Made by a program: the position numbers and the translations under genes. The notes below the pieces were generated by a model. It was given only the letters and a program-made list of their open reading frames with translations. It did no database searches and was not told the origin of the DNA. This document shows, piece after piece, positions 8,426-17,156 of a DNA stretch of 64,000 nt; position 1 is the stretch's first letter; each line of letters opens with the position of its first letter. This DNA comes from Candidatus Gastranaerophilales bacterium (GTDB lineage Bacteria > Cyanobacteriota > Vampirovibrionia > Gastranaerophilales > Gastranaerophilaceae), in contig CALVAQ010000008.1 in assembly GCA_944325595.1 (NCBI GenBank), positions 1 to 64,000 on the forward strand. The letters are read 5' to 3'.

Positions 8426-8537
8426 ATTTTCTCCCGTTTGTCATAATCTATGATATATCAACCGGCAAAAAAAATACAATGCCATGGTATGATTAAATCA
8501 TAAGGCGAATTGATTTGAATAAATTGAAAGGGAAAAT

Positions 8538-8915
8538 ATGAAAATTTTGCATGCAATGATTAGAGTAAAAGACATTGAAGCATCAATGAAATTTTATACT
8601 GAATTATTAGGTTTGAAAAAAACACACGAAATAAAACTCGAAGACAGCATCTTGCATTTTTTAAAAGATGACAGCGGTGACTTTGAAATAGAACTCACAG
8701 AAAATTTTGAAATTCCTGAAAACGGCTACAAAAACGGAAACGCTTTCGGACATTTTGCTGTTGAAACAAAAAACATGGACGAGTTTGACAAAAAAATGAA
8801 AGATGCAGGATACAGCTATCTTTATGAGCCGTTTGTCATGGAAGAAGCAAAGTCAAAAATTGCTTTTGTTAAAGACCCTGACGGAAACGAAATAGAAATC
8901 ATAGAAAAATTATAA
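8538..8915 (+). CDS. gloA: Lactoylglutathione lyase (glyoxalase I)
   Basis: Converts the hemithioacetal of methylglyoxal and glutathione into S-lactoylglutathione. The 125-residue length and all four expected metal ligands fit: His5 (ILHAMIRV), Glu52 (EIELTEN), His72 (AFGHFAV) and Glu120 (DGNEIEIIE). GGGAAAAT precedes the ATG. Its position head-to-head with gshB-gshA supports a glutathione-dependent detoxification role. No glyoxalase II is seen nearby. Confidence 0.92.
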   Translation: MKILHAMIRVKDIEASMKFYTELLGLKKTHEIKLEDSILHFLKDDSGDFEIELTENFEIPENGYKNGNAFGHFAVETKNMDEFDKKMKDAGYSYLYEPFVMEEAKSKIAFVKDPDGNEIEIIEKL

Positions 8916-9033
8916 ATTGTACGGTTTGTGTGCTATATAAAATTTCTTTCCCGCATATGGAGTTATCCTTCTGCGCAATTTAAAATGCAAAAAATCAGAG
9001 TATCTTTTATTTCGTAGAAAAGAGGACTGATAT

Positions 9034-9420
9034 ATGACAGAAAAAGAAATAAAAAAGCTGGCAGATATTATAGACTATACGCCTGAGCACATAAACAAAA
9101 CAACGCTGATTGACAACAACCTTCATGCGGCGATGCTGTTTGCAATGAAAAAGGGGCAATCTCTGCCAAAACACAGCTCTCCTGTTGATGCTTTTGTTTA
9201 TGTAATAGAAGGAGAAATCGACTTTACTCTGTACAAAAATGCAGATACCTGCTGTGACAGCTGTATGTGTACGGTCAGCAGCAATTTACAGGAGTCTTCC
9301 GATTCAGTGGAAATAAAAACTTTTGAAATAAAAAAAGAAGAAATATTTATTTTTGAAAAAGATATTGAACATGCAGTTCTGGCAAAAAAAGACTCAAAAA
9401 TTCTGGTTGTACGTGTTTGA
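9034..9420 (+). CDS. Cupin-fold protein with Cys-rich insertion
   Basis: A 128-residue single-domain cupin. The first cupin motif region is SLPKHSSPVDAFVYVIEGEID, the second IFIFEKDIEHAVLAKKDSKILVV, with one candidate metal ligand, His120-type, in each. Between the beta-strands at about residues 70-90 it has CCDSCMC, four cysteines in seven residues, which ordinary small cupins lack and which could bind a metal or take part in thiol redox chemistry. An AGAGGACTG ribosome binding site precedes the ATG. Function unknown. A simpler paralogue lacking the insertion is at 44590-44895. Confidence 0.8.
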   Translation: MTEKEIKKLADIIDYTPEHINKTTLIDNNLHAAMLFAMKKGQSLPKHSSPVDAFVYVIEGEIDFTLYKNADTCCDSCMCTVSSNLQESSDSVEIKTFEIKKEEIFIFEKDIEHAVLAKKDSKILVVRV

Positions 9421-9461
9421 AATACTTGACAACATAATGCTTTATAAAATATCGTTTAGAT

Positions 9462-10082
9462 ATGAAAAATATCTTATGTTTTGGAGACAGCAACACATTC
9501 GGTTTTGTTCCTCTTGACGGTTCAAGATATGATGCCGATAAAAGATGGAGCGGGATTTTAAAGAAAAGCCTTGCAGGAAAATACAATGTGATAGAAGCCG
9601 GATGTAACAACAGAACCTGTATAGCAGACAATCCGGAAGGTCCTCTGTTTACAGGATACAAAGCCATTGCACCTTATCTTGAAAATCATCCTGACCTAAA
9701 ACTGGTCGTTCTCGGGCTGGGAATAAACGATTTGCAATTTACATACAAACTTTCCGCCGAAGAGGTAGGCAAAGGACTGCAAAGGCTAATTAAAGACATA
9801 AAACAAAAAACAAATGCCAAAATTCTTGTGCTCATTCCAAACATTATTGGCAGCAGCATTTTGGCAAGTTTTTTTTCGCAGATGTTTGATGAAACGTCTA
9901 TAGAAAAATCAAAACAACTTCCTGAATTATTTAAAAATATTGCCGAAAAAACCAAATCTGATTTTTTGGATTTGAATACATTTGCTGCTCCGAGTGAAAA
10001 AGACGGTCTTCATTATGACGAAGAAATGCATAAAAAAATAGCAGAAGCGGCAGAAAAAAAGATTAAAGAAATTTTATTATAA
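9462..10082 (+). CDS. SGNH/GDSL-family hydrolase
   Basis: A 206-residue esterase/lipase-type hydrolase. Block I is CFGDSNTFGF with Ser10 as nucleophile, block III is GLGINDLQF, and block V is KDGLHYDEEMHKK with the Asp and His of the triad. There is no signal peptide, so it acts in the cytoplasm. RWSGIL and NNRTC fit the subgroup resembling arylesterase/acetylxylan esterase enzymes. The substrate cannot be told from sequence. Confidence 0.88.
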   Translation: MKNILCFGDSNTFGFVPLDGSRYDADKRWSGILKKSLAGKYNVIEAGCNNRTCIADNPEGPLFTGYKAIAPYLENHPDLKLVVLGLGINDLQFTYKLSAEEVGKGLQRLIKDIKQKTNAKILVLIPNIIGSSILASFFSQMFDETSIEKSKQLPELFKNIAEKTKSDFLDLNTFAAPSEKDGLHYDEEMHKKIAEAAEKKIKEILL

Positions 10083-10188
10083 AACCTTTTGCATTGTTCC
10101 TGTCCCGTGCCCGCACTTTACAACGTGCTATAAATGTAGTAAAATAGTAATAGAAAAGGTAAAGTGTTGAAGGGGTGGTGGGCAGCAA

Positions 10189-10575
10189 ATGTTCATTCGC
10201 AGTTTTTCTAATTCATGTTCTACTCCGCTAAAGGATTACCAAAAGCAAAAAGATGATTTAATCAAAAAGAATTACAATCATATTTATGCTCACGAACTTG
10301 CCCACAAAATAGCAGGCGGCTCTTTTGCGGGTGATATTTCCATTGAAAAAAATGCAGACGGAATTCCTGTTTCGGGACATGTGCCCATAAAAATGCCAAC
10401 ATTAGACAAGAATGACCCGCAAAAAACAATTGAACACGCAAAACAGGTTATTCGAGCAGCACTTGCGCCCAAAGACCCGTCCTCACAGGATTACAAAGTT
10501 GCGGCAGATGCGGCATCAATCAAAAATAGAGCAGAAAACATCAAACGTAAAAAGCACTTGAATTACATTGCCTAA
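10189..10575 (+). CDS. SprA-related putative metalloprotease
   Basis: A 128-residue protein with the zinc-protease motif HELAHK near residue 35, followed by IAGGSFAGDISIEKNADG, VSGHVPIKMPTLDKNDP and RAALAPKDPSSQDYKVAADAAS. These segments in this order are characteristic of the SprA-related (PF12118) family. That family is usually longer, and here little precedes the HExxH core. A GGGGTGGTGGG stretch lies upstream of the ATG. The stop codon overlaps the convergent gene by 4 bases. Confidence 0.75.
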   Translation: MFIRSFSNSCSTPLKDYQKQKDDLIKKNYNHIYAHELAHKIAGGSFAGDISIEKNADGIPVSGHVPIKMPTLDKNDPQKTIEHAKQVIRAALAPKDPSSQDYKVAADAASIKNRAENIKRKKHLNYIA

Positions 10576-11066
10576 CTTTCTTTTAACAGTTTTCTAAAGA
10601 GCTTGTATGCTCTTTTCGGGTTATCAATATTTTGCACCTTTTTTTCCATAGGACACAAGTCTGTGCCTGTGCGGTTTATAATATTGTCAACAATTTTGTC
10701 AGCACTGTATTTTACATTGTTGTCTTCAAAAACTTTCACTGCAGGTTTTGAAATTACAGGAGTGTAGACTTCTTGAACTTTTCCGTATACAAGAAGCAGT
10801 GCGGAGGCTTTGCCAATAACTTTATCAGCGACAAAAGCGCCATCAAAATTGTCTTTTTCAAGGTAATCAACAACGGGTTTTATTCCCCTGCCGTCACAGA
10901 CAGAAGTTTTGCCGTCTTTTACGACAACAAGAGAATGTATATTGAGCTTTTGTTTTGCTATTTCTTTATTTTGTTGTTCACAGGCAATAATACTGTTTGA
11001 AAAAGAAACTGCAAGAATTACCAGCAGTACAGATACCGATGTTTTTATAAAATTTGTTATATTCAT
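10572..11066 (-). CDS. DUF1893 protein carrying a lipoprotein signal
   Basis: Residues from about 44 on match the DUF1893 family (cytidine-deaminase-like fold): SLVVVKDGKTSVCDGRGIKP, ADKVIGKASALLLVYGKV and NRTGTDLCPMEK. Family members are normally cytoplasmic and begin at the domain. This one has a 28-residue hydrophobic leader ending in IIAC, a lipobox-like site at Cys29. No alternative Met lies between the leader and the domain. It would therefore be membrane-anchored on the periplasmic side. Function of the family is unknown. Confidence 0.72.
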   Translation of the reverse strand: MNITNFIKTSVSVLLVILAVSFSNSIIACEQQNKEIAKQKLNIHSLVVVKDGKTSVCDGRGIKPVVDYLEKDNFDGAFVADKVIGKASALLLVYGKVQEVYTPVISKPAVKVFEDNNVKYSADKIVDNIINRTGTDLCPMEKKVQNIDNPKRAYKLFRKLLKES

Positions 11067-11123
11067 AAAGCTCTCCTTTTTTAGAATTTTATCACTGTTT
11101 TTGATTATTTCTCAATATTTTTA

Positions 11124-11152
11124 TTGACTAAAATTCTTTGTATCTATAAAAT
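11124..11152 (+). promoter_or_regulatory. Sigma70-type promoter of the secreted VWA gene
   Basis: TTGACT at 11124-11129 and TAAAAT at 11147-11152 are separated by 17 bases, and the ATG lies 25 bases beyond. This is among the best promoter matches in the window. Confidence 0.6.
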
Positions 11153-11176
11153 ATCAGTAAGTTTTGAGGATAATTT

Positions 11177-12097
11177 ATGCATAAAAAAATATTTTTAATT
11201 CTTGCGGTAATGTCTCTTTTTTCAATGGCTGCTTTTGCTGCCAAATACAAAGTCAATTCCGGAGGAAAAGTTACCGGACCCAACGGCAAAGTGCAACAAA
11301 ACAGTGTTTTGACAAACACATACAATCCCTACAACAATTACAGTTCACAGAGCTACACAGCTTCAAGACAGGTGCTTGTTCAAAAAATAGACAACATAGA
11401 TATTGTTATGGATTACTCGGGCAGTATGCTTTTTTGGATTTCAGAAGCCAAACGGTCAATGGCGGCAATAATCTCTCAGCTGCCTGTGTCAACAAAGATA
11501 GGTTTTAGGGTATTCGGGCACGATGGCGGCAGCAACCCGTATCATCCGGTAATGGCAAAAGTTAAGAATATTGTTCAAAACAAGGACGGAAAATACAAGG
11601 TCACGGCAGCAAATTCTTCATATCTGGGAAACACTGCAGGTTCCTGTTCTGCAACAAAGCAGGTTGCAGCTTTGGCATCGAACAATACTTCCGGTCTTTT
11701 ACAGGGTATGAATTCCGTTGATGTCGGCGGTTCTACTCCGTTAACGCTTGCTCTGGATCAGGCAGTAACATACGATTTTGCAGGCATACCGCTTACGCAG
11801 CAAAAGAAAATTATTCTTATTACCGACGGAGGAGAAAATTGCGGCGGTGACCCGTGTGCATTTGCTTCTGCTTTGATAAAACAGCGCAGGGACATTGTGA
11901 TAGATGTGCTGCTTGTTTCATCAAGTTCAAAAGCTTTGAGATGTCTGTCTGATACTACCGGAGGCAAGTTCTATAATGCGGAAGATGTAAATTCTTTCAC
12001 TTCAACCCTGACAGAATCAATGACTCAAACCGCTCAACCGTCTACACAAAAACAACCTGAGCCGCAGCAGAAATATGAGTTTTTGGATGAAAACTAA
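11177..12097 (+). CDS. Exported von Willebrand factor A domain protein
   Basis: A 306-residue exported protein. A signal peptide (about 1-21, ending AAFAA) is followed by a Tyr/Asn-rich linker and a VWA domain. The MIDAS metal site is DYSGS (Asp79, Ser81, Ser83), with STPL and the ITDGGENCG segment completing it. Several cysteines (SCSATK, ENCGGDPC, RCL) suggest disulfides in the periplasm. The C-terminus is Gln/Pro-rich. A metal-dependent adhesion or complex-assembly role is likely. It overlaps the convergent TonB-like gene by 4 bases. Confidence 0.85.
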   Translation: MHKKIFLILAVMSLFSMAAFAAKYKVNSGGKVTGPNGKVQQNSVLTNTYNPYNNYSSQSYTASRQVLVQKIDNIDIVMDYSGSMLFWISEAKRSMAAIISQLPVSTKIGFRVFGHDGGSNPYHPVMAKVKNIVQNKDGKYKVTAANSSYLGNTAGSCSATKQVAALASNNTSGLLQGMNSVDVGGSTPLTLALDQAVTYDFAGIPLTQQKKIILITDGGENCGGDPCAFASALIKQRRDIVIDVLLVSSSSKALRCLSDTTGGKFYNAEDVNSFTSTLTESMTQTAQPSTQKQPEPQQKYEFLDEN

Positions 12098-13068
12098 TTC
12101 AAATCAACTTCAAAATTTCCGCCGTACATCTTTACGGAAAGTTTGAGTGTTTCATTTTTGTATGCAGCAGGAGGCGGATTGAATGCCGGTGTCTGCATCA
12201 TTGCATTGTATACGGCATCGTTCAGACTGTCGTTGTCAGACTGCTTTGAAAATGCTCTGTTTGTGAGTTTGCCGGAAGATGAAATTTTGAAAGAAATTAC
12301 ACAATCGCCGTCTCCGACTACGGAAAGGAAATTGATTTTTGATGCTATTTTGTTTCTGAGAATTATTTTGTAGTTCAGCAATTCCTGCCTTGCCTGTGCG
12401 GTATTAACCTGCGTTGACTGTTTTGGTTTTGAAGCAGCCGGTGTTGTTTTGGGTTTGGAAGACGTTGTATTTTTTTGCACCGGTGCAGGAGCAGTTGTTT
12501 TTTTCGGTTTTGGAGCAGTAGCTTTTGGTGCAGCAGACTGAGTTTTGGGTGTTTGCTGCTGTATATTCGGTACAATTTTGTATATTGTTCTGATTATCGG
12601 CTGATTTGAGGCATTATTGTTCTGCGGAGCGTTCTGCTGGACAGGAGTTTGAGTTGGTGCCGCAGATTTTGGCGGAGTACTGTTCCATATTTCGTTAATA
12701 GAAGGAAGCTGCATATTTTTTTGTGTCTTTTTTTCTGTTTGAGGTTTAGTCTGTTTTTGAGCAGCCTGTTCTTCTTTCGATGGTCTTCCGATAAAAATCA
12801 AAGACAAAATTGAAAGAATTATACACAGAATAAATATTGCAAGCGATTTGTTGTCAATTCTTTCATCATGTCTTAAATATAAATTATTTGAAGAAGGTGA
12901 AGAAACACTTTCTTTTTCAAAAGTTTGTGTTTGGATAGCAGCAGGTATTTCCTGTCTAATTTCTTGTTTTTCCTGTGTTTCTTTTATTTCTTCAAACGTA
13001 TTGTTTCCGCAATCACAATATTCCGGCTTTTGTTCATATTCCTGTCCGCATTCCGTGCATTTATACAT
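12094..13068 (-). CDS. TonB-like protein with N-terminal zinc ribbon
   Basis: A 324-residue protein with a cytoplasmic zinc-ribbon-like N-terminus (Cys4, Cys7, Cys18, Cys20), a single membrane span at about 75-94, a long Pro/Gln/Lys-rich periplasmic linker (100-225) and a C-terminal domain (about 230-324) resembling TonB-C: VVGDGDCVISFKISSSGKLT followed by DAVYNAMMQTPAFNPPP. TonB-type domains couple the inner membrane to outer-membrane partners. The zinc ribbon is unusual for TonB. Last gene of the minus-strand cluster. Confidence 0.75.
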   Translation of the reverse strand: MYKCTECGQEYEQKPEYCDCGNNTFEEIKETQEKQEIRQEIPAAIQTQTFEKESVSSPSSNNLYLRHDERIDNKSLAIFILCIILSILSLIFIGRPSKEEQAAQKQTKPQTEKKTQKNMQLPSINEIWNSTPPKSAAPTQTPVQQNAPQNNNASNQPIIRTIYKIVPNIQQQTPKTQSAAPKATAPKPKKTTAPAPVQKNTTSSKPKTTPAASKPKQSTQVNTAQARQELLNYKIILRNKIASKINFLSVVGDGDCVISFKISSSGKLTNRAFSKQSDNDSLNDAVYNAMMQTPAFNPPPAAYKNETLKLSVKMYGGNFEVDLN

Positions 13069-13073
13069 TTTTG

Positions 13074-13814
13074 TTAGTTCCTTAATGTTTCTACGTCTTT
13101 AAAGTCAGCGGGGGTGCTGTATTTTGTAGCGTTTGCAATTTTCCATCCGCCTTCAACAAGGGTGACAACTCTGTTTGAACCGCTCGGGAAGTTGAGGATT
13201 GAGCGTCCCTGATAGCTTTTTATAACCGGTGCAATATACTGTATAGCATACGGTGTATACACAGGATTTGTCGACCAGGTTTGCACATTTGAAATTTTTC
13301 CGTATTTGTCCACTTCAAAAGAAAATTTAAACACTGTACCTTCCTGAACAATCGGCAGTCTGACATCTCTCATTATCTGATTTTGAAGGTCGGAACGCCA
13401 TTTGTTCCAGAGAATAACTTCTTGTTCCTGTGTAATTTGCTGTGTAGTTTTCGCAGGTGTTGTTGTCTTTTTCACGGTCTTTTTAACCGGAGATACGGTC
13501 TTTTGGGTTTGTGTCGTTTTTTGCCGCGCTGTTCGAGTGTTTTTTTGAGCCGCCGGTATTTCTACAACACGGGTAATTACTTTTTGTGTTTTAACACTAT
13601 TTTGAGGTGTATAAGTTTTGGTTGTTTGTACGGGAGGCGTGTTTGTTTGCGTTGGTAGGGCTTTTGTCTCGACAGATTTTTCCTGCGGCTGCACAATTCT
13701 GTATGCAGAATCATAAACCAACACTGATTTGTGCATTTCCGGTTTAATAAAAGAAATACACACCGTAGACAATAGAAGTATTATTGTTATTACAATTGCA
13801 AGAATTCTGTACAT
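13074..13814 (-). CDS. TonB-like membrane-anchored protein
   Basis: A 246-residue protein with an N-terminal membrane anchor (about 4-22), the segment IKPEMHKSVLVYDSAYRI, a Thr/Lys/Gln-rich linker (45-130) and a C-terminal domain with RLPIVQEGTVFKFSFEVDKY and SYQGRSILNFPSGSNRVV that looks like a divergent TonB-C. Its post-anchor KPxMHK motif is shared with the 68-aa protein at 17157-17363. It ends 5 bases before the next gene, in an apparent operon. Confidence 0.7.
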   Translation of the reverse strand: MYRILAIVITIILLLSTVCISFIKPEMHKSVLVYDSAYRIVQPQEKSVETKALPTQTNTPPVQTTKTYTPQNSVKTQKVITRVVEIPAAQKNTRTARQKTTQTQKTVSPVKKTVKKTTTPAKTTQQITQEQEVILWNKWRSDLQNQIMRDVRLPIVQEGTVFKFSFEVDKYGKISNVQTWSTNPVYTPYAIQYIAPVIKSYQGRSILNFPSGSNRVVTLVEGGWKIANATKYSTPADFKDVETLRN

Positions 13815-13828
13815 TCGGCACCATTTTA

Positions 13829-15421
13829 TCAGTTAATTTTTGATATCAAACCGTCACAGGCAGAAGTTTCGAATTTTGTCTGGCTAAGCATATAAGTCTC
13901 AGCAATAAGCAATGCTGTCGGCACCAGTGCTGCAACGCTGCTCAGAAACATTCCGCTTAAATCTCCGCCTATTTCCTGCATAAAGTATGAGATGTTCATT
14001 GAAAATTCTATAAATATAATACAAATTCCGATAATAAATGAACGTCTCATTTCAGTATCAAGTTTTTTTACGCCTTGCAGTCCGTATATTTCAACACCGT
14101 GCTGCAAATAGCTGCTAAAGCCGTCATTTTTAATGACATTTGATGCTTGAATTTTTTTGTTACACAAGAAAGCATTTACAAAAGCAAAAAATGCAAAAAT
14201 AATCATAAATGAGGCAAGAACAAGGAACACGGGACTGAATCTGAGTCCGGAAATTCTTATCCAGCCTGCAGCTTCAGGGAAACACATTGCCAGCGTATTT
14301 GACACCCCATATGCAAGAAAAGGTGCCGTCAAAATACCCAGAATTGTTTCGCCTACAGCTTTAAGCTGCAAGTTAAAAAGCTTGTCTTTTATGTTTTCTA
14401 TCTTTGTCTTACTCAAATTGTTGATAAATCTCTCTATCCAGAGCTGATATTCTTTTATGACCTGTTCAAAATCCGGACGGTATTCATATTTGTTCAGTTC
14501 TTTTGAAAGTTGTACACTGCTGCTTTTGAAATATCCGCAGCCAACCGCAAGTGTAACGCATACTGCGGTAAAAAACAGAGACATAAACACCGCAAATAAC
14601 GGCATCGTACCGGGAGACATATAATAGAGCATATTTATCAAATACAACGCTGCAAAAAACAAAGAGGAAAGCAAAATCATAGATTTTTCGGCAATACCGG
14701 AAGAATCCTGTGTTTCATCAAATTTGTTCTGGAAAAACAGATATACACCCTGTTTTAATATCAAGCCGACTCCGTATACAATCAAAGAATACACAAACAT
14801 TATTTTCATATTCACAGGCATTTGTATAATACTGCCGGCATCTTTGAGCGGGAGTCCCGTAAGATAATTAGAAACACCGAATGCGAGTATTAATGAAGCG
14901 GTAAATAACGCTATATGAAGCAAAATACCTGTTTTTGAGTTCATTGATATTTTGTGTTTAAAATCGTTTATTGCAAAAGAAACCTGCTTTATTATTGATA
15001 TACGGGCTTCTTCAATCTCTGCTTTTCTTTTTTCTATTTTTATTCTGGCGGCGGCATTTATATCATTGCCGTATAAATCTTTCATATCCTGTTCGGTCAG
15101 GTTTTCAGAAGCAACTTTTGTAGTCAGGACATCAGAATTTACCTTGATAGTAAGAAAATCATCCGAGCCGTCTACCATAAGTTTGCATAGTTTTGAAATT
15201 TCCATACTCTGAGGTATAGGTTTGCCTTTAAATAGAAATTTTTGACAGTTAAACTGATTTAAAAGAGTACACATGCCTGTTTTTCTGTCCATTTGCACTG
15301 TAAGCATATAATCAAATCCAAAATTGGCACATATATCAAAACCTTCTTTTGAAGAAATGTTTATGATTTCTTTATCCTGAAAAGTTTTTTCGCCATATTT
15401 TGTAACTATGGTAACTGTCAT
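13829..15421 (-). CDS. Eight-span membrane protein with FHA-like N-terminus
   Basis: A 530-residue protein. Residues 1-95 are beta-rich (MTVTIVTKYGEKTF onwards) and could be a divergent FHA-type domain, although the canonical phosphothreonine-binding residues are not obvious. A charged helical segment (105-160) follows, then about eight hydrophobic spans between 165 and 515, interrupted by a soluble stretch around 310-350 (EYRPDFEQVIKEYQLW). I do not recognise the membrane part. The next gene upstream ends 9 bases before its start. Probably the membrane core of the cluster. Confidence 0.7.
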   Translation of the reverse strand: MTVTIVTKYGEKTFQDKEIINISSKEGFDICANFGFDYMLTVQMDRKTGMCTLLNQFNCQKFLFKGKPIPQSMEISKLCKLMVDGSDDFLTIKVNSDVLTTKVASENLTEQDMKDLYGNDINAAARIKIEKRKAEIEEARISIIKQVSFAINDFKHKISMNSKTGILLHIALFTASLILAFGVSNYLTGLPLKDAGSIIQMPVNMKIMFVYSLIVYGVGLILKQGVYLFFQNKFDETQDSSGIAEKSMILLSSLFFAALYLINMLYYMSPGTMPLFAVFMSLFFTAVCVTLAVGCGYFKSSSVQLSKELNKYEYRPDFEQVIKEYQLWIERFINNLSKTKIENIKDKLFNLQLKAVGETILGILTAPFLAYGVSNTLAMCFPEAAGWIRISGLRFSPVFLVLASFMIIFAFFAFVNAFLCNKKIQASNVIKNDGFSSYLQHGVEIYGLQGVKKLDTEMRRSFIIGICIIFIEFSMNISYFMQEIGGDLSGMFLSSVAALVPTALLIAETYMLSQTKFETSACDGLISKIN

Positions 15422-15430
15422 ATATTTCTC

Positions 15431-16099
15431 CTATCTACCGATTGCTTCTAATAGTTTTCTCTGTGATTTTGCTGCTGTCTGTTCATTTGCAACAACAAGT
15501 TTCTTTTCCCCGAGAACAGGGCTGAGTTTTGTTTTTACTATATCAAGTTTTTCCGGATGTGCATAGACAAACATCATGGAAATTTCGGGAATGTGTTTTT
15601 TTACATTTTCTACATTTTGAGGCAGAGTGTCCCAGTTTATCTGTTTTGTCACATCACCTTCGTTTTCAAGGTCTCCAATTACGACAACAGAGGGTGTATA
15701 TCCTTCTTTTTTCATATTTAATGCATGTTCAAAAGCTTTTTTTAGAGCTTCCCCATATGCCGTTCCGTATTCTGTGCTGTCATATTTTGTGAATTCACTC
15801 AGTGTTTTGTTTATAGTTGATGTATCAGAAGGAGACCCTTCATATATCAAATAGGAATCCTGAGATACTTTGAGAATTTTTATTGCATCCTCGGGATCAA
15901 GAATTGCGCAGACGGATTTCAGATAGCTGACTTCTTCATCTAGCATCGCCTGATTTGATGCAGAAGAATCCACCAGAAAAATCACTGCAGCCGGATGGAA
16001 TTCATCAATTTTTATGTTCTTTAAACCGACATAGAGTAATTTCCCTACAACGCAAACTGCTAAAATTATTATACCGAGAGTAATCAATCTTTTGTTCAT
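15431..16099 (-). CDS. Membrane-anchored VWA-like protein
   Basis: A 222-residue protein with one N-terminal membrane span (about 5-26) and a VWA-like fold. VIFLVDSSASNQAM carries the DxSxS metal site, TEYGTAYGEALKKAF supplies the threonine region, and VVVIGDLENEGD is in place of the usual DG motif. Divergent but recognisable. It would lie on the periplasmic face. It sits between the eight-span protein and the glycine-zipper protein, with 9-13 base gaps, so a shared transcript is likely. Confidence 0.72.
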   Translation of the reverse strand: MNKRLITLGIIILAVCVVGKLLYVGLKNIKIDEFHPAAVIFLVDSSASNQAMLDEEVSYLKSVCAILDPEDAIKILKVSQDSYLIYEGSPSDTSTINKTLSEFTKYDSTEYGTAYGEALKKAFEHALNMKKEGYTPSVVVIGDLENEGDVTKQINWDTLPQNVENVKKHIPEISMMFVYAHPEKLDIVKTKLSPVLGEKKLVVANEQTAAKSQRKLLEAIGR

Positions 16100-16112
16100 T
16101 ATCTTTTCCTTT

Positions 16113-17153
16113 TTAATAACTCAAAACAACATTAAGCGGCTTGTCCAATATGGCTTCTACCTCTGTAAACGAAGGTATTTCGGCATCTATACCTTTTTCG
16201 GCAACAGATGAAACAAGAGCACTTCCGCCGCCTACACTGGCACCTATTATTGCGCCCTGTGCAAGATTTGACGGATCACCGGTCAAAGCGGCAATACCCA
16301 GTCCGACCAGAGCGCCAATGACTGCCATGGTAAGTGTGCTGGTAACAGTTTTTTCTATTTTACCGTCATTTGTAACGTTAAAATCAATTTTTTCCGTTGA
16401 AATATCATATGTTTTGCCCGCAGGGGAAACAAGTTTGTTAAAATATATCTGAACAGAACCGTTTCTTGAGCCTAAAGTAGCTTTGTTAGCTTTGGTAACT
16501 GTTCCGTACATCAGACTGCCTTTGGGTGCAACAATGCAGTTCTTATACACCCAGTCTTGATTCAAAACCGCCGCTACAGCATCGCCTTTTTGAGCCGTAG
16601 CTGTGTTCAAAGCGTGCTGTAAATATACATTTACTTTCGTTCCGCTCGAAATTTTTCCGACAAAGCCCTGTAATGCAGTGGAAGGCTTTTTAGCCTGAGG
16701 AGCTTTAGGCTGTTGAACTGTTGTTTTCTTTGGCTCTTCAAAAGAGTATGTCTTTTTCTCGCCTGTTTTTGTTCTGGCAGCTATCTGGGCAAAGTTTTTC
16801 AAATGCATTTCGTTTTCGGATTCTTCATATTCGATATCGTCTTTTCTAAAGCTTTTCAAAACTTTTTTATTAATTTTTTTGTTGCCGTCATTTGCTTCGT
16901 AGTAATAAAAAAGATTTTGTCCGCTTTGCTGCAAAACTATAACTGCAAAATCCTCATTATCCTTGTTTGAAATCGCATAAAAAGGATTTTTCTTTTTTAT
17001 ATTGTAGTTATTTTCAAGTAATACTGTTTCAACCTGAGAAGCTATGGTGTTTTTGTTTACATTTTTGAGGTAATACAATTCGCTCAGAGCAAAACAGCAA
17101 TTCGATGACATAAAATATAAGACTAAAACAAAAAATGCAAAGAACTTTTTCAT
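16113..17153 (-). CDS. Periplasmic protein with VirB10-like beta domain and glycine zipper
   Basis: A 346-residue exported protein (signal peptide about 1-23). The N-terminal half is a small alpha/beta domain, followed by a Lys/Pro/Gln linker (140-160). Residues 165-255 show GTKVNVYLQHALNTATAQKGD, VAPKGSLMYGTV and SPAGKTYDIS. This pattern of GTxV, GDxV, PKGS and PxGKxY resembles the VirB10/TrbI beta-barrel domain. A glycine-zipper segment (VIGALVGLGIAALTG, then GAIIGASVGGGSALV) could insert into a membrane. Related domains occur at 31637 and 42473. Confidence 0.68.
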   Translation of the reverse strand: MKKFFAFFVLVLYFMSSNCCFALSELYYLKNVNKNTIASQVETVLLENNYNIKKKNPFYAISNKDNEDFAVIVLQQSGQNLFYYYEANDGNKKINKKVLKSFRKDDIEYEESENEMHLKNFAQIAARTKTGEKKTYSFEEPKKTTVQQPKAPQAKKPSTALQGFVGKISSGTKVNVYLQHALNTATAQKGDAVAAVLNQDWVYKNCIVAPKGSLMYGTVTKANKATLGSRNGSVQIYFNKLVSPAGKTYDISTEKIDFNVTNDGKIEKTVTSTLTMAVIGALVGLGIAALTGDPSNLAQGAIIGASVGGGSALVSSVAEKGIDAEIPSFTEVEAILDKPLNVVLSY

Positions 17154-17156
17154 TGA

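Noticed and set aside
16113-17153. Conjugation or type IV secretion machinery
   Set aside because: The VirB10-like pattern is present but no VirB4, VirD4, relaxase or other Vir/Tra gene occurs in the window.
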